64,000 nucleotides of DNA. It comes from Casuarius casuarius. Taxonomy: Eukaryota > Chordata > Aves > Casuariiformes > Casuariidae. The stretch covers positions 1,952,402-2,016,401 of the forward strand of contig PTFA01000017.1 in the NCBI GenBank assembly GCA_003342895.1. The letters run 5' to 3'. The position numbers and the translations under genes are program-made. Shown here one piece after another: positions 49,201 to 61,600 of the stretch (position 1 is the stretch's first letter; each line of letters starts with the position of its first letter). The notes below the pieces were generated by a model. It did no database searches and was not told the origin of the DNA. It worked only from the letters and a program-made list of their open reading frames with translations.

Positions 49201-51056
49201 CTTTCTCATATTGCCACAATTATTTTTTTTTCTGCTTTTCAGTTCCTGAATGGTGATGCTTTGGTCTTGAGGCAGGTTGTTGTCTTTGGATTCAAAAAAA
49301 AAAAGTCCCTTGTGTTTTAACAGGGAGTCTGTTAATGACCAGAGGAACTGGCTGACCCCAGTGTGGTATGTTAGCACAGCCTTTAAAATGTCCGGATGGA
49401 ACTGTACAGGAATGTATATTCATCACAGGCTTTACCAAGAACTCGCGTACTGGGTATGGGGTATTGATTCTTGTGCTGTGCAGCTGGTGAAGACCAGTTG
49501 AACTGGCTGCTATGTTCGGATCTTATACATCAGGCCTGCTTTTGGATTGCTTGCACGTCAGTAGCTCCACCTTCTCAGTCATTCTCCATAGGTACAGGCA
49601 CTGCCTGTTCCACTTTCAGAGATGTGGGATTTACTGCTCAGCTGCCTGGTGTTTCTGGAATCTGGTTTGAACCTCCAATTCCCCTGTGGCTTAACTGCCA
49701 AGAGTCTAGTGCTATGAATATGTTGGATTTAAATTAATCCATCTCTCCTGTAATAGTGAAAGCAGATAGTCACAAAGATACAGACATTTAAAAAGCTTTA
49801 AAATAAAATTTTCTTAGGTAGTGTGCTCCCATCCCCAATTTGGTGCCAGCCACAAGCAATCTGCATTCCTGTTTTATGGCAAGCCCTGCATAGGGACTAA
49901 AGCTCCAAAATGGAGGATGTCAAGACTTCGAGATAAGGCCTGCTTGAGCTTCAGGATATTGAGAAACAAGCCTCCTCTCACCGCTGGGCCAGTGTTAATC
50001 ACTGCAGACTGGACCACCACCGCAAGAGTAGAGCAGTCATTCACAGTCATTCAGACTCCTTTCTCCAGTGCTGAAGAGTGCTCAAGGCAGCTAGCCTGCC
50101 GTTGGGGGTGTTCAGCCACCCCCCACCCCATGGCTGTGGGTGCGATCATCATAACAACGATGGAGGAGAGTTGAACCCTGCAGCAGTCAAGAGCTAGGGA
50201 CTGTGACTGCCTGCGGAGAACTGGCCTAGCGACTCCACTTCCGTCTTCCCTTGAAGGACGTAAATAGGTTGGCCCCGGAGGCCGTCTTTGGCTCTGCAGG
50301 TGACAGCAGGCCTGCCAACTTGCAGATGCCCTCGGGAGGGGGACTCCCCCCCACAGTTACTGCCCTGGGATTGAGTGTACCTTGGCCGTTCAGGCAACAC
50401 ATGGGTAAGATCAATTAGAATTGGAAAATAAGTATTCTAGTTGAACTAAGTTTCTGTGGACAAGAATTGTTGCTTTGTACCATTGTAACCTGTGCAGTAA
50501 ATTTAGATCTTTAAAATAAGTTGTGGAGTCATGCAGTAAATCTCCTTCTCCCCCTCCTCCCCTCCCTCGCGCCATGCGAAACCCACACGGTCCGGGACTG
50601 TAAAGATAGTTGTCCCACAACAGACAGCATGGAAGATACAAGGATCAAGGAAAATATAAGCATAAATGTCCCTTTTGCAGTTACCTCTTCTTTCTGTACG
50701 GCCTTTAGGTTTAGATCAGAACCAAATGAAGAATTTGGGATATTTTGCCTGTATTTCATAGCTGTTCTGCGTAGCATGGATTATTTCTCTTTAGCTCTCT
50801 GCATAGGTCAGCTTCTGTCAATGTTTTATACATCTATTTGTGATTGCAATACTACCCAAGATCAGCGGAAGTCTTATTCAGGCTAGTAGTAATTGAATCC
50901 CCTGATTTCCCACTACCACCACCTTGAACACCATAATCCCCGTGGATTTTAAGCTCAATTTTCACAACTCATTTCTTTTTCTGCTCTTTAGAATTTCCTG
51001 TTCTCCAAGCCTCAGCCTCTTCAGATAAGCTTGGTCTGGTAGCTTTCCATTATTTC

Positions 51057-51687
51057 CATGAGCCAGCAATGTGCTGTTACGGCCAAGAAGGCCAATGGTA
51101 TCCTGGGCTGCATTAGGAAGAGCATTGCCAGCAAGTCGAGGGAGGTGATCCTCCCCCTCTAATCAGCCCTGTTGGGGCCAAATCTGGAGTATTGTGTCCG
51201 ATTTTGGGCTCCAGAGACATGATACTACTGGAGAGAGTACAGCATAGGGCTACAAAGATGATTAGGGGGCTGGAGCATCTCTCCTATGAAGAAAGACTGA
51301 GAGAGCTGGGCCTGTTTAGCCTGGAGAAGAGAAGACTGAGGTGAGATCTTATCAATATGTTTAAGTGCCTGAAGGGAAGATGTAAAGAGGACGGGTCCAG
51401 ACTCTTTTCTGTGGTGCGCAGCGATAGGACGAGAGGCAACGGGCACAAACTGAAACACAGGCAGTTCCGTCTGAACATAAGAAAAAACTGCTTTACTGTG
51501 AGGGTGACTGAGCACCAGAGCAGGTTACCAGGAGAGGTTGTGGAGTCTCCTTCTTTGGAGATCTTCAAAAGCTGTCTGGACACAATCCTTGGAAACGTGC
51601 TCTAGGCGACCCTGCTTGAGCAGGGGGGTTGGACTAGATGATCTCCTGAGGTTCCTTTCAACCTCAACCATTCTGTGTGGTTCTGTG
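51057..51687 (+). mobile_element. CR1 LINE, 5'-truncated copy
   Basis: About 630 bp match the 3' end of an avian-type CR1 retrotransposon in + orientation. Recognisable blocks are GGCCAAGAAGGCCAATGGTA near the start, TTTGGGCTCC, GCCTGGAGAAGAGAAGACTG, CGATAGGACGAGAGGCAACG, and the near-terminal TTGGACTAGATGATCTCC followed by TTCTGTG-type tail units. CR1 copies are usually 5'-truncated and lack clear target-site duplications, as here. No intact reverse transcriptase reading frame remains. The copy is moderately diverged and sits about 400 bp before MAP3K15 exon 2. Confidence 0.93.
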
Positions 51688-52087
51688 CATGTGTTGCTGC
51701 TGCTTCATTATTCTTAGAAGTTCCACATGAAGGTTTGGAGCTTTCCATTTTACTAGGCTTTCAAACTGTCAGGTCTAGCTCAGAGAGGAAATGCAGTTGG
51801 CTTCTTCACCTGAGGTATTGCTGATGCAGTGATTTCATAACCTCAAGCAGAATTTGTAAGCTGCCTCACAGTTATTTTAACACTGTGATAATTTCCTGAG
51901 TATACTCTTGTTCTTTAGTATGCGTGGTAAAATTCACTTGCACCGAGAGAAAATGCTGCTCATTTGATTATATTGATTTCATCTGTCCAAATTTACATGT
52001 AATTTTAGGATTTATTTTATATTCTGTGTAAGAAAATAAAAGAGGTTTTAAGATTATTTTTAGTCTTCCCTCCCTCTCTCATTTCAG

Positions 52088-52227
52088 ATGTTGCAGTTGT
52101 GGATATGAGTGATATTTCCAAACAACCATCGCTATTCTACCACCTTGGTGTGCGTGAAAGCTTTGACATGTCGAACAATGTTATACTTTACTATGACACT
52201 GATGCTGATACTGCTCAGTCTCTCAAA
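52088..52227 (+). CDS. MAP3K15: MAP3K15 exon 2
   Basis: This 140-nt exon follows the acceptor ATTTCAG. Its first two bases complete the Asp codon begun in exon 1 and it leaves in phase 0 at a GTAAGA donor. The codons read [20 protein letters not shown], then [20 protein letters not shown], then DTAQSLK. The [14 protein letters not shown] core is a signature of ASK kinases (MAP3K5, MAP3K6, MAP3K15). The [18 protein letters not shown] end fits MAP3K15 better than MAP3K5. It belongs to the N-terminal region that binds thioredoxin in ASK1. Confidence 0.97.
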
Positions 52228-53699
52228 GTAAGATTCTCACTTGAAAATCTGCTTCATTTCAGAAATACCTTTGAATACCTGATCCTGTAGACATTTGTGC
52301 TTTTCTAAAACTTTCATTAAATGTGATTTCCTGTTAGCTACATAACTCAAGAGATATTTTTCTTAGAACTATTTTGTTACTAACAAAAATAGTGTGATCA
52401 GAATAGCATAAAAGCTTGTTTATAAGATCAGATCCATAATACAGAACTGATTTTGTTTCACATGGTTCAGCTTAGAAGTGCGAGGGCAGGTCTGATTTTC
52501 ATGACTTTGAAAAAGTCTGTTTTTCTTCCTCTTCCTCTTTTAATTTGAGTACATGTAAATAGATATTAAGTCTTGTTTAATAATGACACTTTGCTTGAAC
52601 AAGGAATGTATTGCAACTTATTCCTGCTATTGGAGCACTTCTCTCAGATTAGGTTAGTATCTTCTAGATGATGAGTAGCAAAGACTGCAGGGATCTACTT
52701 TTTATTGCTTTTTGGTGAACATAAGAAAGATCCTCATCAAATCTCTTTATAGGCCTGTTCATTTTTATAGTAGGATGGTACTTGCTATTACACCTAAGTC
52801 CTGAAATTGCTGTTCTGGATGCAGGTCATATATTGTGGATGTTTCTGCCTTTCTTGGTACAGGTTCTCTTTGTTTTAGATCATGTTTAGACTTCTTTCTC
52901 CTCTAGGTTATCACCTATTGCTTCTTTTAATACCATCTGTTTTCTCGCTACCTTCACTGAGAGCGACTTTGTTCATACCTTTTTTTTTCTTATTTTGAGT
53001 TATTGTCCTATACTCTATCTGTATTTTTCATGCCACAGATGTCCAAAAATCCTTTCCAGAATTCTCCAACCTCTCTTGATGCCATGAGAATATTAAGTTT
53101 AATGTTAGTTTGTATGAGTCTCCTTGTCTTTTTCCAGAAAAGCTGTTCTGTCACAGCTTTTCTTTCCTCTTTCCTCCCGCTTTCAGTTTCATTGAGTCTC
53201 CTCTCACATGTCTAATAGCTCATACTTTCTTTCTTCAGGGGGTTGTCCACACATACATTCACATTCTTCGTGACCTGGAGTCACAAGAACTCAGAGATGG
53301 AGCTTCTTCCATCCTTTTCTGTAGGATATTAGCCACTGCACTAAGGCATGCTTGCATTCCCTTCCATTCCTCTAGATAATCTGGGTGGGCAGGCATACAG
53401 CTTTTCATTCCGCAGTGGTAATATAACTGACTGCAAAGAGACCTTTCCTTTTCATTTTTCACTAACACATTTTTACCTTTCTTTTGTGCTGTCTCTCAGA
53501 TGTTCTGATCAGCTTGGTTCTCCCCAGCACATATGAAAGTTTGGGAAGCACAGGTTAGTCATCTAAGTGCCTCCACCCAGTGAGGAGCTCAGTGAATGGC
53601 TTTTATTTCTACACCTTGTGCCAAGCACACACGTGAGCACATGCTGCAAAACTGGAGTGCTGAATGGCTCCAGGGTGCATTGATGGGCCAGATCTGCAG

Positions 53700-55430
53700 A
53701 TTGTTCATTGCCAGAACTTGCAGGTCTTTGCAGTATCAGATCTGAGGCTTTTTTTGCAAGAGTGAAGAGGTCAAGGTACAGGGAACATGGCTCCTGGGAT
53801 CATTAGAACATGATTGGATCACTTAGGCCTAGAAAAGCCATTGTCTGCCTTGATATCTCTCTTCTGGGAACTCTGCCAGTGGCATTGAGGCCCCACTGGA
53901 TCTTTTGCTTGTCTCTGCATTGTTTGTGTACTTTTTGGGCCAACACAAGCCCCTTGCACATCTTTCTTCAGGATCAGAAGGCTTGATTCAAGTTGCTGGA
54001 ACTAAGTTGAAGAGATCCACTGGATCAGAGGGTAGTGTAGCTTAAGCGGGGCACAGGGGCATGGTTCAGTCCAGCCCGGATGTCCTTGATACCTCTTCTG
54101 TAATTGAGCCCCAGCTCACTGTTGGATACCCTCCAAATACACTAATACACCTGTTTTCTAAGGAATACTTAGAAGGTAGATAGGGATTGTTCTTGGGGTT
54201 TTTCAGTGAAGAAGTTTCCTTGATCTCTTGATACATTTTATGGCTTAGATACTGGATAGTTTTCAGTCAGAAGAGTTCATTTCTACCTGGTGAGAAAGGT
54301 CTTCATCAACAGTAGGCAAAGCCTTGCTAGAGGTACTTGTTTAGCTAGATGGACATGAATTATTTTCAGATATGTGATATTTCAGATATGTCTGAGCTCT
54401 TGTTCTGAAGCATTTGATCAGACTTTAAGTTTGATCAGACTTTAAGAGGTTTAATTAATCAATAATTTTGTTAAGGTATTGGTACCTTAATATGTATTTT
54501 ATGTATTTTTGACCATCTGTTGGCCGTTCTTTGTTCTCAGATTTATGAGTGGTCAGGCTTTTTTTACCTCCTTTCCTTTAGGAATTCCTTACTTTAGCTG
54601 GATCTAAGTTGCTGTGTGTGCCTCTTTTCAGTAGCTAGTCTGATTGTTCTAAAGGTGGTATTTCTGGCTGCTATTACTCCTACTGGGAAGATATGCGAAA
54701 TTCAGGTGACCTGACTTTATGTGGCTTATTTCATAAGGCCCACCCTGAAATTCTCCTAAGAGCTGTCTCTTCAGTTTCACCAGTGTTCTTTCCAAAACCT
54801 CCTAGTTCAAAGAACATAAAAGGATATATAGTCTGGACTTCAAGATGGTCATATTCGCAGAACTAAACCTCTTTGGTCCCTGTTGTTGAGAAAAATGTGC
54901 ATGGGCACTGTCATTTTTGTGCAGTGGTTGTCCAAGCGGATTTCAGGCTGTTTTAGATAGGAATTTGCTCAAGCAGAGTCATCTTTGCTTGTCGGAGCAC
55001 ATAATTACATCAACGACCTTGCTTAGAAACTCTTCTGATATAACGTATGTAGAGTGACTTATCTGGAGTTCTGCTTAGTTTCACCAAGCAATGTTCATGG
55101 AATATGTAGGCTAACACTAGAAGAAGGAGGAGGAGGCAGCTACTTACCAGTAACTGGAGTTCTTTGAGATCTGGTTTACATCTCCATTAATTTCCCCCTC
55201 ATAGTTTTTACCATCTCTTTTTGGATTTCAAGGTGAGAAGAATTAGGATGTTGAAGGAATGTCTTGGTCTATGCCCATCAAAGTAGGGAAGCGGCCTAGG
55301 TATCTTAAGGATACACTTTCAAAGAAAGCTTCTAGACTTGAACGCTTCTGTCTCACAAATGCCCTAAGTATGATTGGGTAGGAGGGTTGCCTGCTTAAGA
55401 AACTCCAGTTACTGGTAAGCACCAGCTTTC
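53700..55430 (+). mobile_element. Degenerate DIRS-like (tyrosine-recombinase) retroelement remnant
   Basis: At 54649-54708 the + strand reads KVVFLAAITPTGKICEIQVT, resembling the DIRS recombinase box KV.FLAAITSARR..EIQAL, with the catalytic Arg region changed to PTGK. About 130 bp on, HPEILLRAVSSVSPVFFPKP recalls its HP.FLPKVVS...LP.FFPKP block, and LDFKMVIFAELNLFG recalls LD.RR.L.FYLDRTK.F. After short shifts, NVCRVTYLEF recalls the ICRAATW region near the active-site Tyr. Beyond this, TTACCAGTAACTGGAGTT (55144-55161) and its perfect reverse complement (55402-55419) form an inverted repeat. At about 54000, GTKLKRSTGSEGSVA followed by an open stretch with one stop could be a gag remnant. The element is broken by stops and frameshifts. 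The left border is uncertain, and the family call rests on recall of motifs without a search. Confidence 0.5.
54413..54446. repeat. Perfect 17-bp tandem duplication
   Basis: TTTGATCAGACTTTAAG occurs twice in immediate succession (54413-54429 and 54430-54446), inside the DIRS-like remnant. Confidence 0.97.
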
Positions 55431-55668
55431 TTCCTCTTTTGAGCACTTCTTTAAAGAAGTTTCTTCTCGGAATCATTTTTTTTCTAACCTGAACTACTGA
55501 GACTTTTCTTGTCATTTTTTGGTCCCTTTACTTGTAGTTTACTGTGGCAGGAAATACACATTACTCTGTGAAAACACGTATGTGCATATGTATATGTATA
55601 CCAATTGTTTTTATTGGAAATAATAATTCCCAGTACAAATGACAAATATTTTTATTCTCTTTTTTCAG

Positions 55669-55692
55669 GATATGGTATCCCAGAAGAACACA
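55669..55692 (+). CDS. MAP3K15: MAP3K15 exon 3 (24-nt microexon)
   Basis: The exon has only eight codons, DMVSQKNT, in phase 0 on both sides. It lies between a strong acceptor (TTTTTTCAG) and a consensus donor (GTAAGTATT). The residues continue exon 2 exactly as in ASK proteins, where SLK is followed by DMV.QKNT and then a GNY-containing segment. The next conserved segment is not found within 8.3 kb downstream. Skipping this exon would keep the frame and delete eight residues in the thioredoxin-binding region. Confidence 0.93.
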
Positions 55693-58600
55693 GTAAGTAT
55701 TAAATCCACCTTCATTTGAAAACACAAAATGAGGATTCTACATTTGAAGCAACTCTAATAACAAAGCTGCCAAGACATGGTATATGCTCTATATGATCAA
55801 AAGAAGTCTGTTTGCCCTGTATACAATTCAGACTAGTGGAAATCTTTCTGGTTCCTTTCAAAAGTAAAACAAGCTAACAAAGTACTTTTCTTTAGACATT
55901 CCTTTTTAAGTTCTAGAAAAGTGCCAATAGATGTGTTATATTTGTAGATTCATAGATCAAAATGTGAACTCAGAAATTCAAGGTGTCTTTCTCCCTCTCC
56001 CACTTTCATCCACTTGCGCAAATGTATATATGTGTTTGAGGCCGTAATAGGACTCATGTTTATCAAACCATTTTGGCCACTGTGTACCCAGCCTTTTGCT
56101 CACAGACTGAGATTTTACTTAGGAATGCAAAAGCTCATTTCCCAAAATAAAATTATTCTTGCTCTTAATGCCAATAAAACCAAACAGGTAGGTAAACCTG
56201 AAGGAAGATAAAATATACTGGTTATTTTATGTTTGTTGTAATATAGCACAATATCTTATACAGTTGTGTATTTTTTACTTCAGATCACATCAGTGGTTAT
56301 TTTCACTGAACCCTGCATGTTGTCATACTGAGGAATATTGAATTTGCAAAAATCTTAAACTTTGATTTATTCTCTTTTGCATCCCCGTGTACACCTTAAA
56401 CTTTTATTCTCTTCTGAAGAATGCAGAGCAAGGCTAAAATACCAGAATGTTCTTAGATTTTGCTAAAGTGACAATTTAAAAGAGGATGCGAAGAGACAAT
56501 GAATTAGTTAACAGCAGTTGATTTTGAGTTGCTGTTTACCCTTGGCGACAGCACTGTATGTAGGCTAAAGATAGATATAGATCAGCTTGAGCACATGAGT
56601 AAGTCCAGGTCATTCTCCCGTTTGTCTTGGTGATCCCTGGACTAGTTTCACCTTTGGTGTGCAGTGTGTTTACTATTCTGCAGCTCTGTGAACAGGAGCC
56701 TGAAAATGATTGTAGATTTGCTCATGAATGCTACTGTCCACAGGCATTCACAAGATCACAATCAAAATGTCACCATTGCACAAATGTGGGAGATTTTTTT
56801 TCCCCTACATAGTAAGAAGGAGAATTTTGACTGAGACATTTTGTGATTACTCCAGAGATGGAATAAATGCAAAGTGGACCATGACCAGTTTAGTGTAGTG
56901 TGGTCAGATTAGCAGCCTGCAACTTTTTCTTTGGGACGTTTCTCTCTCCCACAGAGGAAGGGATCATTGCCTTCACCTTGACATGGAAGAGAAGAAAAGA
57001 TAGACCTGGTGACATGCTTCCTACAGCAGGGTGTGGTATTAGACCTGGAAACTCTTACCCTCTCCATGTGGCTAGTGAAAGGAGCAGGAAGGGATCCTGA
57101 AACTGGGGTCCTGACCCCTCCTTTAAAAAGATTGTATTCTCTACCCACTTTCTTCAAGTGCTTATATTAAGAAAACAACTGTGAGTAAAATGCAGTGAGG
57201 AAGAAACAACTGGCTTTAAATACCAAGCATGGATTTTTGACCCTTTCATGTTACTTGAAATTTTCCCATTCTCTTTTATTAGATAGTAAATTATATTTTA
57301 ATGTGTTCCCATAATTCATTCTTTTACCAGTTTTTTAATCAGAAATTACTGACAACATACTAATTAGCAAGATAATTAATAGATTAAAACTTTGATTACC
57401 TAAGTTGGAATTGACTTTGAATAGATGATTGCTTTCCCCTCCTTCCCAATCCANTGAAGTCTGAGAGGCATGTGGTTTGTCACTGTCCCAATATACTGCC
57501 ACTGCTTCATTGCTTGGTTAAATATTTCACAACCACATCAGCAATGTTTTGTTTGAAGCTTCTTGATAATGAGGGTTGCTTCACTAGTTGCATAGTTACA
57601 GAATCAGTGTGCATTTACTATGTCCAATCATGTGCATAGTTACATAACCATTTCAGTTTAAATGCTGAATATTAGATGCAAGAATTAATACTGCTGTTCT
57701 GGGTTTTTGTATTTTCCTTTCACTTTTCCTGATTGAATAGTAAAGAGAACTTAAATATACTCTGCACTAGGTTTGTAGACCTGTTGAAAAGAAGATAGAT
57801 ACTTAACCTGCTAAGCTTTCCTCCAACGCAGAGGTAGCCACATGGTTGCCATTGCTGGTTTTGAATGAAGAGAACTCCTCCCCACATCTTTTGACTTTTT
57901 GGGGCATAAATCTGCACTGCATATAAGAGAAGAAGGACAACAGAGATTGCTACAAGGCACATTGCGCTATTTTTCCCACGGCACAAATGAAACTTCCTAC
58001 GCAGGACACCGTAGCTATGAGCCTTCTCTGCCTATTCCTTGCCCTCACTTTCACTGTTTATATCCCACAAGTCATGTACAAAGGCACAAAAAAGATCATA
58101 GCATAGAATAGGAGTGGAGCCATGTTAAAGATGCAGAGAAGATAAATGATTAGTGTTTCCTTCATGGTGATTGTTTCTTTCCTGTGTTACAAGTAAGCCT
58201 TGAAAGCATTTCATGTTTTCCTTGTAAAGAAAAGGTTAGTCAGTTATGCTAATTCAGCATCAGGGAGGAGGCAAGAGCAAGGAAGGTGTACATAAAGCTG
58301 AGAACAATGCATAGAAGAGTGGTCGGCAATTCGTTTGGGATTTGCCCAAGTGCAGCTGATCTAATGGTGGAAATCAGAGAGCAGCTTGCTGAGGTGGAGT
58401 GAGTCTGTGAAAGTTTTAATAGCTTCCTGTCTGAAAAAAAAGTGTAAGATAGGAGAACTGTGAATGTAGCTTTCACCATTAGGAGTGAAATTTTCAGAGA
58501 TAAGATGCAGAATGTGATCCAGTTCTACTTGACTCCCCCCAAAAAGCAATTAAAATTCTATATTGATAATTTATTACACACTGAGATACATGAAGAAAGA

Positions 58601-61600
58601 ATTATTGGCTGAGAGCTGAGTTCCCAAAACAGAATTGCCCTGGCATGAAGTTAAAGTTCAGTAATCTCTGTGTCCCTGCGGCTAGTTTTCTTTCTTGTGC
58701 AACTCCTCTGAGCTTTGAGGACAGTCTTCTGCTAATCTTACTCAGGGTGTACCCACAGCTCCCTAGTTTCTGTCAAAATAATCACCTATAAAATAAATCA
58801 CAAATATCCAGTCTTACAGAACAGTCTGTTTTCTGTGTCATTACGAAGAATCAACGTTTAAGAGCAGACTGGTTTTATTGGACTGGAGGGTACAGGAAAA
58901 TGCATTTATCTATGGAGAATGTGTTTTGGACCTCAAATTGCTATTGGTTTATAGGAGAAATGAAATTCCAAGGATTTCCAAAAGCAGTGTTGCTTTAATT
59001 AAAAACAAAAAAAGAAAACAAAACCAATAAACCCTCACAACTTTCCCCAAACCAAAGAAATAAACAAAACCCATGGAGAAGTTGTTTTATTTTGATGCAA
59101 CATTTTGTTGCTAACCCTGATTTTTTTTTCAACAGGGATATTTTATTTCGCTCTACAAAACTTTAAGGAATGGAGCATAAGAAAATCCAAGATGAAGTGA
59201 AAGAAAGAGTACATAAAGGGCTTTTTAAAAATTGCTACAATTGGGAGGCAAAATGAAAAATCCTTCTAGAAATAGTTCTAGCATTGGTTGCCCCCAGTTT
59301 GAGATGCATACTTTGACCCATTCGTTTCATCTGAGTATGGCACTGTAAGCTAGAATTTTCCACTCTGGAAAATTATTAGGGCAAGTGCAGAATGCGAAGA
59401 GAAAGAGTTAATAGTTGATTTTCCTTTAGTCGATGGTATGTGTGAGGAAATTTGGATAAGCCTATTAATTGCTTTCAGGGAAAACATTTAAAGAAAATTA
59501 AGATGGCTATGAAACCAAAAGGCTTATTATACTATACTTAGGTCTGTGGGCTTGGTGAACTATTTCTAGAAATTTAAATGGATTTTTCCTCAAATCCTTT
59601 AGTAGCTCTTATAATAAGCAGAAAATAATGTCTGGGCCATGGCGGAGTCATTAGCAAAAATTCTCCTTGATCTAAAGGGAACAGGATTGTAATTTATCCT
59701 TGCCTCAAGGAATTTTTATGTTGAAAAATCACTTTTTAATGTGTTTGGCAGAAAGTCTCTTCAGAGTTTCATTAGCAGTATAAATTAGACTGTATCTACT
59801 GTTTGAAGGTAATAACCATTTAAGAAAACTAAATTTAAAGATTTTGGCACTTGGACTTACATTACATTGAACATTCGACAGTTTACTAGTCCCAGTGGAT
59901 TGAAGTGGGAGCCAAGACTGAAGTATGATTACATTATATGAACCTAGTAATCTGAAGAAGTAGGACTGTAGAGTAGCTTTATGTATTTTGTTTTCTGATT
60001 ATTTTTACAATATATAGAAGGTTTTATGACATATTTCTAGAAAAGCCTCTGAGGCAGCAGAAATATTAAAAGAATTTGCAAAAGGGCACAAAATGAAAGA
60101 GATTCTCTTAGGAATAGGAACATCTAAAGTACAGACAGTAATTATTCCTTCTCTGGGAAGAAGAGTACAAGGAACAAGTAATCCAGCAAATATTATTTTT
60201 AATGTTTCTATGCATTAAATATTGTACTGTTACTATTAATATAACAAAAACTAAGGGATTAAAAAAATTTATTTAGGAAAGTTAGTTTTCCTGGAAATGT
60301 TACTGTCTCCTGGAGTGTATGTATAGTGATCGGATGTAGTTAAATATTTGCCAATAAATCTGTCAGGTTGATGAAAGTAAGACTGCTGAGAACATGTTAA
60401 TGATGACAAAAGGATATGTACAGACAAATAGCCCATATAGATAGAAACCTTATCTTCTCGGTGGCAAAGTATAGCACTAAATTTTCTTGGTCTTGTAAAC
60501 ATGGACTTGCTATAAATATCTATTTTTATTTTCTATTTATTTCTTTAGTAATTTCTCTATTCGTATGTCGTGTCTATCTTTTTGATTCTTATGCTTCCAT
60601 GTTTTGCGGTGGTGTTTTCCTTTTTTTTTGTTTTATTTCAATTTGGAGTAGGTTGCCAACCACAAAGCTTTTCTTCGAGTTCAAGTACCTCCTGAATATC
60701 ACAGTGGTAATCTGATAGGCGAAGTATGTATCACTTTTAAATCCGCTTTCTGTTGAATAAATGTGCCATGTTATTACCACATTTCTAGGCATTTTTATAT
60801 AAGGATGCTTTGAAAATAGCGCTTGGCAGGTTCTTTGTTTCAAAGTAGTTGTAATCTTGGAGTACTCATTACTGGCAAGCTCAGTCTCAGCATCCTGAGA
60901 GTTTGGAGTGTTTAGTTTATAAAAATCTCTCTCACAGCATTTACGTTAAAATATTTACTGCGTATATTCAAGTTTTGAAGAGAAAGTATTTTCAAAAGCT
61001 TTTAGTGTGTTAGATTAACTAGTATCACAAGATGGATGGGAGCATGATGTCGCAGGAAACTGCTGCGGAAGAAACCCTCTTGATTCTTAAGACAATGGTG
61101 GATTAAACTCTCTGAATACTCAAAAGTCTTTGACTCCTGTGAGTCAGCACAGTTCAGTTCTTGTTATCTGTATGCTTTTTTCTAGTTACTTTGTAAGGTA
61201 GGGTGAGCACTTTTAAGTTTATCCTAATACTTTTAATGCCTGACTAAGTGGCAAAATAAACTGCGTAGCTAGAGTGAAATAATTTTGCTATTAGCTATGC
61301 GGGCCTGATTCCCTCTCTGAAGATTCAGAGATTTTACTCAACATCACATATTCAAAAATAGTCTTTAATTCAAGTGTGGTATTTCCATATCAAAGGGACA
61401 GTTTGACAGGAATAACTGTAACACTACAGTTGAAAAGACTATGTACTTTATTAAAGTCCAGTGTTTACTTTTAACAGCACTAGCAAAATGTTTACAGTAC
61501 TCTACATTTGTCCTGTCTTCCCTAGACCCTGATAATGGCCTATGTGGGCCCCAGCTCTTTCAGCCCATGACCAAAGGCATGTGTCTGTGCTTAACGCCTT

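Larger units (their letters stand above)
35224..52087 (+). other. MAP3K15: MAP3K15 intron 1 (16.9 kb)
   Basis: The intron runs from a GTGAGC donor to an acceptor ATTTCAG at 52087. It contains a T20 run (37300-37319), a 16-bp palindrome (42996-43011), a 14-bp near-perfect hairpin (46260-46293), a GC-richer block with similar 18-bp edges (44513-45064), and a CR1 LINE (about 51057-51687). Elsewhere I saw no exon or transposon. Open frames such as 49821-50174 (117 codons) and 50521-50886 (121 codons) look like chance. Confidence 0.75.
52228..55668 (+). other. MAP3K15: MAP3K15 intron 2 (3.4 kb)
   Basis: The intron runs from a GTAAGA donor to a strong pyrimidine tract and acceptor (CTCTTTTTTCAG) at 55668. 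About half is filled by a degenerate DIRS-like retroelement (about 53700-55430). 52228-53640 shows no recognisable gene; it has a near-perfect 11-bp inverted repeat around 52369-52392. Confidence 0.75.

Noticed and set aside
49821..50174. 117-codon open frame in MAP3K15 intron 1
   Set aside because: No domain or family was recognised, and intronic frames of this length occur by chance over 17 kb in six frames.
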